Shown here: positions 57,902 to 64,000 of the stretch, piece by piece
Layout of the letters: every line of letters begins with the position of its first letter
How positions within the stretch are numbered: the first letter of the stretch is position 1
Assembly (NCBI RefSeq): GCF_020283565.1
Contig: NC_060059.1
Span: 46,272,572-46,336,571, forward strand
From: Trifolium pratense
Taxonomy: Eukaryota; Streptophyta; Magnoliopsida; Fabales; Fabaceae
Length of the DNA stretch: 64,000 nt
Direction: 5' to 3'
Program-made: the position numbers and the translations under genes
The notes under the pieces: model-generated
Told to the model about the DNA's origin: nothing
Database searches by the model: none
What the model saw: only the letters and a program-made list of their open reading frames with translations

Positions 57902-60478
57902 TGTTGAGGCAAAATCCATTTTAGTGTTTTAATGACAACAAACCTTATGGAATAAATGTTAAGTTTTATGAATGGTGATCTACTGATGTTTGCACTTGAG
58001 TTTTTGTTGAAAGATAGGTAATGACAAAAGTGGACAATCTAGAAGCCACTCACATCAACAAGTGCATTTTAAATACTCAAGCAATGAAAGAATCAGAATA
58101 GCATCAGATGATCATAACAATAGCATCACAAGCTTCATGAAGATTTTTAAAGGATGTTGTTTGAATCATAAGAAGTTTCATTCGAAGATTCAAACAAGAA
58201 AGCAAGTTTCATGGTTAATAGTCTTCCTCATCACCACAAGGTTCACAATGAGCTTAAAGATTCAAGGAAGAATATGAAGATCATAGTTGATGGAAATACT
58301 TGCATCACAAGCTACACAAGAACATATTTGATGTTATCATGTCAAAACTCACATTGAGTTTTGTTACATGCTTTGAGGATTTACTACTACAATTAACATC
58401 AATGGAAATGATGCATATGTTGAAGATCTTCAAAACCTACTCAAAGTTTCATCTTAGCTTCTCAAGACAAGAATGATCTAAGAATGATTTTCCATGAATT
58501 TACAAAGGAGCTTATGCACCACAAGGCATAAAAGTTTTAATCATTGTCTAAGCTAGAAAATGATAATCCTCATGATGAGTACTCCCACGCCTCCACTAAA
58601 AGCATCTCAAAGTACTCAATGAACAAGTAACAATGTGTGCAAAACATCAAGAGGAATTGTGGAAAGTTTTGCAGCAACATGAAGATCCCTCCTTAAGAAA
58701 ATCTTGAGATACTGTTTCAAGAATGATCTGAGAACATTCTTAACAGACAGACTGCACTTTTGAATATAAGCACATTTTGGATTAAGTGCTTTCTGATTTT
58801 ATAAGTCAACTTTGGACAAAACAAATAAGCACTTTACAAAGGAAATATGGATCAAATCTCTACAGAAGATAATATCTTTTTGGATCAACACTTTTGATGG
58901 AAAATGAGCATATACCTTTCCTAGTCATAATTCATGCAATGAATTATAAGTTTGATCTTTTATGATCTTTTATAGTATTGATCATCCAATGAAAATACCT
59001 GATCATATATCATAGGCCAATCAGATTGCAACAACACATTATGAACTATGAGTTGTGATGTACTTGCAAAATGACTATGTTGGAACATTCTTCAATGGTG
59101 TTGTCATACAGGTACATTTTTGTCTCACATGCCTTTGTACTAATCCAGCTGGTTTATTCCCAAGCTAAGGCTATCTCTGAGTTGTCCTTGAGCCTACTGA
59201 ACAGTTGCATATCACAAAGGAAATAGAGATAAAGCTTCATCACACTTGCTGATGCAGTCAAGACTGGTTCAAGACTGATTCAAGACTGATTCAAGAATGA
59301 TCCTGCACACAGTTTTTCAAAACCATTTCCAACTGTCATGAGTCCTTTTACTGAGGTTCCAAACGGCTATATCTGACCTCTGACATTGGAAGGAAGCAGG
59401 AAACAACTCATTTGTACTTGCCAACAGCTCACACTTCTTTGGCTCTTGTGGATCAAAGCAAAATTCAGTTCAAGACTGTTTCAAGAATGAGCAGAGAATC
59501 TGGCAATTTTGCAGCAGCTGTCTAAAGCATCTTTGGCACTGAGTAACAGCTATAATTTGCTCTCTAACTGATATACTTGAAGGCCAAAACTCACACATAA
59601 GGTTGCATCTATAAAAGGCAAGCAAATCCAAGAGAAATAGCAAGAGTTCAAGCTACAAATCATCAATTACTTGTTTTTGTCTACAAGTCCTAAAGCTCTT
59701 CTTTCATCACTCAAACTCAGGCTCTTCATTCACATCATACTTCTGAGTTTATTGAGTGTTTCTATTTGCTTCTCAAACAACCTTTGAGTTTCTACAAGCA
59801 AATTTCTCAAGAGACCACTTTTCAACATAACCCACTTTTAAGTGGTTATATCTTTGTCTCTCAATTTTACCACTCACACTCCAGCTCTCTATCAACCTAT
59901 TGGATCACAATATTACTGAGTGTATTGAGTGTATTTTGTATAAGCTTCTCAAACTAGTTTTGAGTTTTTGTATAAGCTTAGATCCAGAACAACTTCCTTT
60001 GTAAAAAGAAGATTGGCTCAAGTCAATACGTAACTATTGATTGAGTGACACCTCTGTAAGGCTGAGGTAGATCAAGCTTGTAGGGATTGGAGGTTTCTGA
60101 TCGTGGTTTAGATCAAAGAAGATTTGTATTTGAGATCGGTAGTATCTCGAGATCATAGTGGAAAACTCACAGGCGTGGGGACTGGACTAGCCCAGGATTT
60201 GGGTGAACCAGTATAATTTTTGTGTGTGAATCTCTCTTACCTTTAACTATTTATTTACTGCAAACACACATCACACAAACCACTTAATTCTCACGCAGCA
60301 GAGAACATTCTCAGAACAAGCTCACGCAGCAGAGAACATTCTCAGAACAAGCTGTTTTATATTCCACTAACATTTATCCAAGTATACACTTGAGATTAAT
60401 TTTGTAGAGTGCAGGATTAATTTTAAAAGGGTCACAATTCAAACCCCCCCCTTTCTTGTGACTATTTCTTCCACTTCA
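57902..60478 (+). repeat. 3' LTR of element B
   Basis: 2577 bp, same length as the 5' copy; preceded by the PPT. Confidence 0.9.
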
Positions 60479-61307
60479 GCTGAGTCTTAAGAGCTTTAGA
60501 AGGAGTCCTAGTTGACTGTAAAGCCACAGACTTGGACTTCTTCTTAGCTTCTGAGTCAGCGTTCAGAACCATCTCATGGCTTCTGAGATTGCTTATCAGA
60601 GCCTCAAGACTCAGAGTCTTGAGATTTTGAGCTTCCTCTATTGCAGTGACCTTAGGTCTCCAAGCAATAGGAAGACTTCTCAGAATCTTCTGAACATGGT
60701 CATAGGTGGAATAACTTCTCTTAAGAGCTTTAAGACCAGATACAAGGATTTGAAACCTTGTAAACATAGTCTCAATGTTTTCATCTTGTTGCATAGTGAA
60801 TAGTTCATATTGCCTTATCAAGAGACTAGCCTTAGCCTCTTGAACCTTTTCATTGCCATCATAGGTAGCACACATAGAGTCAAAGATAGATTTAGCAGTA
60901 GACTTGTTCTCTATTCTGACATAATCCTCATGTCTAATAGCACCAACAACAATGTCCTTTACTCTATGATGCTTAGTGTAGGTTTTTAAGTTAGCTGGTG
61001 TGAGTAACTTTCTATGCTCAATGGACAATCTTCCATGTTCATTTAAGTTTTCAAAAGTTACTCCCAGCTCAACCAAATCCCACAACTCATGATCAATAGC
61101 AGTAATATTGCTATACAGTCTTTCCTTCCACCACTCAAATAATGATGCATCACCATTGAATATAGGGGCTTTTCTATTGCCACTATGTTCATGTGATTCA
61201 TTACTTAAGTAGTCAAAACCAAAGGCATTTCTTGGACCACCACCAGCACCACTGGCCTCACCGGCTTCACCGGTAGTTCTAGTACTACTATCGTCTCCTC
61301 CAGACAT
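60479..61307 (-). pseudogene. SIRE/Maximus gag, 5' part
   Basis: From ATG 61307 (MSGGDDSSTR), 70 nt after the 5' LTR. Contains the UBN2-type gag core: KAPIFNGDASLFEWWKERLY, AKSIFDSMCATYDGNEKV, EAKASLLIRQYELFTMQQDE and FQILVSGLKAL. The coding sequence is cut at the GCTGA insertion site (60479). Capsid-forming protein. Confidence 0.88.
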
Positions 61308-61362
61308 AGTGTTCTCACAAGATCTTTACTGTCTCACTGTTAGGTGAAAGTAACAGACCAGA

Positions 61363-61375
61363 GCTCTAGATACCA
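61363..61375 (-). other. Primer-binding site of the SIRE/Maximus element
   Basis: Minus strand TGGTATCTAGAGC just after the LTR; the initiator tRNA-Met match with one extra base. Confidence 0.75.
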
Positions 61376-61377
61376 AT

Positions 61378-62473
61378 TGAAGGTGTGAAAACACAAGAAA
61401 GGGGGGGTTGAATTGTGTTTTAGCCAAGTTTAAAACTTTTTCAAGTTCTTAACTTAACTACAACAGCAGCGGATAAATAACACAATAAAACAAGATAAGA
61501 GAGAGAGAGAGAGAGAGATCACACAGGCAAATTATACTGGTTCCTCTCACAAAACGAGAGTAGTCCAGTCCCCTTGCACTTCCAAGGGATTTCACTATAA
61601 TCACACAAGATTACACCTGCTCAAGCACACAAGCAAGAGACTTCACAACAATGCTCAAGCACACAAGCTTAAGACTTCACACTTAAGCACACAAGCTTAA
61701 CTTTCCTCAAGAAATTGTAAAGTATATAAAAATATACAGATGCTCTTAGAAGAACCTAAAGAGAGCAAATACAAAGAGTACAGAGTATTTGACTAAAGTG
61801 CAAAAACACTTGATAAGAGGTTCAGAGCTTGTATACACAGAATTCAGAGTTTGTTCAGCGCACGTTCAATCCTTAATAATTATTATATAATGCAGCTGAT
61901 CCTTCTAGTATATATACCACCAGAAAAGAGTCGTTGCAAAAAGAACCGTTGGAGTTGATAATCTTTTGTCTTCAAGCAGCCTGTCTTGATGCAGTTTGTT
62001 TGTATCTAAACTGAGTAAGAGTTTCAGATACTTTGACTACTGCAGAGTAGACTTTCCTTATTCAGCTAACAAGTCTGAAGACCCACGTTCTCAAGTGAGG
62101 ACAGACAAAACGAGATTAGCTGTTCTGATCAGGCTTGAAAGGTCCTTTTCTTCATTGGTAGAAGAGTTGACTTGCAAAGGGAATCTTCACAGCTTTCAAA
62201 AAGATCTTCAGAGGTTGATGAAGCTTTAGTCACTCAAGAAGTTCTGAAGACTTCATCATCTGAAGGTTGTAACTTCTGAAGTCCAACATCTTCTGAGCGC
62301 TTGTGAACTTCTGAATTCTCATCCTCTGAGCTTCACTCAGAGCTTATCTTATGCTTATATCTGCGCACTTAAAATAAATTTTTAGTCCTTCCAATTGTTT
62401 ATTAATACTTTGTTATCATCAAAACCTTTATAGATTTAGGGGCAAACATTTTTAAATCAATTTTGTTCCAACA
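61378..62473 (-). repeat. 5' LTR of the SIRE/Maximus element
   Basis: 1096 bp, adjoining the PBS on its left side. The small ORF at 61996-62229 also occurs in the other LTR and is not a gene. Confidence 0.9.
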
Positions 62474-62478
62474 ATGGA

Positions 62479-62742
62479 GACAAGGGAAAGAAAGTTGTTG
62501 AGACTAGTGGTGGAAAGAAGAGAGGTGGTGGACAATGCTACAAGTGTGGTGAGTTGGGTCATAAGTCTTATGAGTGCCCAAAGAAGGTGGACAAGTGTTT
62601 CAATTGTGGGAGGCTAGGACACAAGTCGGATGTTTGTCAAGTGAAGGTGACTTGCTTCAATTGTGGTGAAGAGGGTCACAAGAGTCCTATGTGCAAGAAG
62701 CCGAAGAAGACTATGGGGAAGGTGTTTGCTTTGAGTGGAGAT
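62479..62742 (+). pseudogene. Gypsy gag, zinc-knuckle part
   Basis: Continuation of 29416-30105 after removal of the inserted element and its ATGGA duplication: 88 codons in frame. Three CCHC knuckles follow each other (CYKCGELGHKSYEC, CFNCGRLGHKSDVC, CFNCGEEGHKSPMC), then KKPKKTMGKVFALSGD, where the next Copia LTR interrupts it. The knuckles bind the element's RNA. Confidence 0.9.
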
Positions 62743-63783
62743 TGTTGGGTTTTTGTATGATTGGCTACATTTTGCAAAAACATATCTTAGCCAAGTGTTG
62801 AGACAAATGTGCTGACCCCAAGTGTTGTGACAAATGTTGTTACACTTTGGAACAACACCTGACTCTGTTCTGCGCGCGCCAGCTGGATGTTATTATTTTC
62901 TACTCAATCTTTTGAAGATCTGTTTGAAGAATTATTTCAAGGTTTCTTACAGAGGAAGGCGCACGTGTTTAATGTGTTTCATGAGGCAGCCAAACCCTAG
63001 TTTTATTTCCCAAAGGAATTATATTTTTGGAAAATATATTTTTGCGGTTCAAAAATATAACTATTGTTTTCAAAAATATATCACTGCTGCCGCAATTCTA
63101 GAAGCCCTAATTTTGTCTTGAAGCCCAAGTCATTCTACTACTATAAATACGAAGGCAAGCATATGGTTTCAAGTATCTAAAACCGTGTTCTTAAAAAGCG
63201 TGTGTTATTAGGGTTTTAGAGTGTTAATTGTGAGCCTTTCTTGTATCTCATTGATGCAAGCTAGGACCTGTGTTTTACTGAGTTGTAATTGTGAACTTCT
63301 CCCAAGCTTTGAAGTACGGAGATTGTTCTATTGTGTTGTGTGGTTTACTCGTAAGCTTTTAAGCAAGAGTGAATCCTAGTTTCTTAGGAGTGTGTCTCCA
63401 TCTGCTGTGATTGTTGAATTGAATAACAACGCTGTCTGTGTTGTTAAGGTGGGAATTGGGATGAGGTCTCATATCTAGGAGTTCCTAGGTAGAAGTGTCA
63501 TTGGGTAGTGATTAAGTGAGAAGTTGTAAACGGGTGAGTTTAGCTTCAAAGTAATACTGCTGATAGTGGACTTCATTCCTGGATTGGTATCCCCCAGAGT
63601 AGGCTTTAGGCTGAACTGGGTTAACAACTCTTGTGTGTTATTTACTTTATTGTTTGTATTGTTTTATGTTATTTGCTCTGTTCTGTAGACAAGTGTTGGC
63701 GCACCGGTAGCAACATCTGTCTACAACAGACAAGTGTTGATACACCTTGATCAACACCTGTCCACTGTGTGCCAGGAATTTCA
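62743..63783 (+). repeat. 5' LTR of the right-hand Copia element
   Basis: 1041 bp, TGTTGGG .. GGAATTTCA, followed by the PBS TGGTATCAGAGC (63786-63797). Contains ACAAGTGTTG-type repeats near both ends. Confidence 0.85.
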
Positions 63784-63852
63784 ATTGGTATCAGAGCAGG
63801 CACCCTGTTCTGAATTTTAGGGTGAGCTCCAGGGAAACTTTTTCTGGCAAGG

Positions 63853-64000
63853 ATGGACAAAGAAGGAGGGTTTGTTACCAGACCACCTCTTCTGGTTGGT
63901 GCTTCAAACTATGACTATTGGAAGTCCCGCATGATGGCCTTTCTAAAACAAATTGATAGCAAGACATGGAAGGCAGTTCTGAGAGGGTGGACTCCACCTG
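63853..64000 (+). CDS. Copia gag, N-terminal start (truncated by window)
   Basis: ATG 63853 opens a frame to the window edge: MDKEGGFVTRPPLLVGASNY, DYWKSRMMAFLKQID, WKAVLRGWTPP. PPxLxGxNYxYWKxRM is the conserved N-terminal wording of Copia gag proteins. Confidence 0.85.
   Translation, partial: MDKEGGFVTRPPLLVGASNYDYWKSRMMAFLKQIDSKTWKAVLRGWTPP

Larger units (their letters stand above)
49956..60478 (+). mobile_element. Copia element B (SIRE/Maximus-like), very long LTRs
   Basis: 10523 bp, TSD GCTGA (49951-49955 and 60479-60483). LTRs of 2577 bp each differ at only about four sites by eye. PBS TGGCATCAGAGC (52535-52546), PPT AAAAAGGGGGAGA (57888-57900), the same PPT as in its SIRE/Maximus host. 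The interior is defective: gag lacks its N-terminal part and pol survives only as a short remnant, so it needed trans-acting proteins. Confidence 0.92.
30106..62473 (-). mobile_element. SIRE/Maximus-type Ty1/copia element with envelope-like ORF
   Basis: Flanked by the 5-bp TSD ATGGA (30101-30105, 62474-62478) inside gypsy gag. Order on the minus strand: 5' LTR (62473-61378), PBS, gag, protease, integrase, RT, RNase H, envelope-like ORF, PPT and 3' LTR (31197-30106). Without its two nested guests it is ~12.2 kb, in the range of the family. The LTRs differ by about eight substitutions plus a GA-repeat length change. Broken by two insertions and a nonsense codon in pol. Confidence 0.92.
27189..64000 (+). 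mobile_element. Ty3/gypsy retrotransposon (chromovirus-like), partial
   Basis: 5' LTR, PBS and gag on the plus strand, interrupted by a SIRE/Maximus element at 30105/62474 and by another Copia at 62743; pol and 3' LTR lie beyond the window. Three CCHC knuckles in gag and the TGTAAC LTR ends suggest a Tekay/Del-type chromovirus, but without pol this stays tentative. Confidence 0.8.
62743..64000 (+). mobile_element. Ty1/copia element, 5' end only
   Basis: Starts TGTTGGGTTTTTGTATG inside gypsy gag (target GAGAT at 62738-62742 is the presumed TSD copy). LTR, PBS and gag start are present; the rest is outside the window. Confidence 0.85.

Overview
The window looks like nuclear DNA of a flowering plant, most probably a papilionoid legume. 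It is AT-rich, its genes contain introns with GT..AG borders, and nearly everything recognisable is a transposable element. The legume assignment is an inference from the element families (SIRE/Maximus-type Copia elements with an envelope-like ORF, Tat-type Ty3/gypsy, typical legume MITEs). No intact host gene, tRNA, rRNA or CRISPR array was seen.

Region 1 (1-13.1 kb) holds small, mostly non-autonomous elements in AT-rich DNA: a degenerate tandem repeat split by a terminal-inverted-repeat (TIR) element, a Helitron (3406-4859), a proline-rich ORF fragment, two foldback elements (5957-6414 and 6530-7405), a Mutator-like MITE with a 9-bp target-site duplication (TSD) (8849-9190), a short LTR element with a CCATT TSD (10689-12056) and another 9-bp-TSD MITE (12275-12446).

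Region 2 (13.1-23.2 kb) is a four-level nest. Two inverted arms of a Mutator-like MITE enclose a Tourist-like MITE, which encloses a PIF-like MITE, whose extreme left end was hit by an 8.4-kb Mutator-like element (MULE, 13376-21797, 10-bp TSD TATAAGACTA). The MULE carries four genes: a 917-codon MuDR-type transposase (one intron, one nonsense codon), a plant-mobile-domain (PMD) gene (four exons, one frameshift), and two small intact ORFs whose fold-level pattern resembles the N-terminal domain of the transposase. Palindromic motifs built on GCGCCATT/AATGGCGC occur in both TIRs and again in the divergent promoter between the transposase and one small gene. This MULE is the best candidate for an under-described multi-gene system here.

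Region 3 (23.2-25 kb) holds a Tourist-like MITE, a decayed Helitron with the C-terminal end of its helicase, and (TAA)n microsatellites.

Region 4 (25-64 kb) is a stack of LTR retrotransposons. A Tat-like element, seen as its 3' LTR plus an antisense PMD gene, is cut by a Ty3/gypsy element (5' LTR 27189-29278). Its gag is cut by a minus-strand SIRE/Maximus Copia element (30106-62473, TSD ATGGA). That element is itself cut in pol by a 9.7-kb Copia-derived element (38748-48417, TSD CAAGG) carrying a CACTA fragment with a captured IQM-type gene piece, and in gag by a 10.5-kb element with 2577-bp LTRs (49956-60478, TSD GCTGA). A further Copia element starts at 62743 and runs off the window. LTR divergence judged by eye (about eight differences for the SIRE element, about four and one for its two guests) agrees with this order of insertion.
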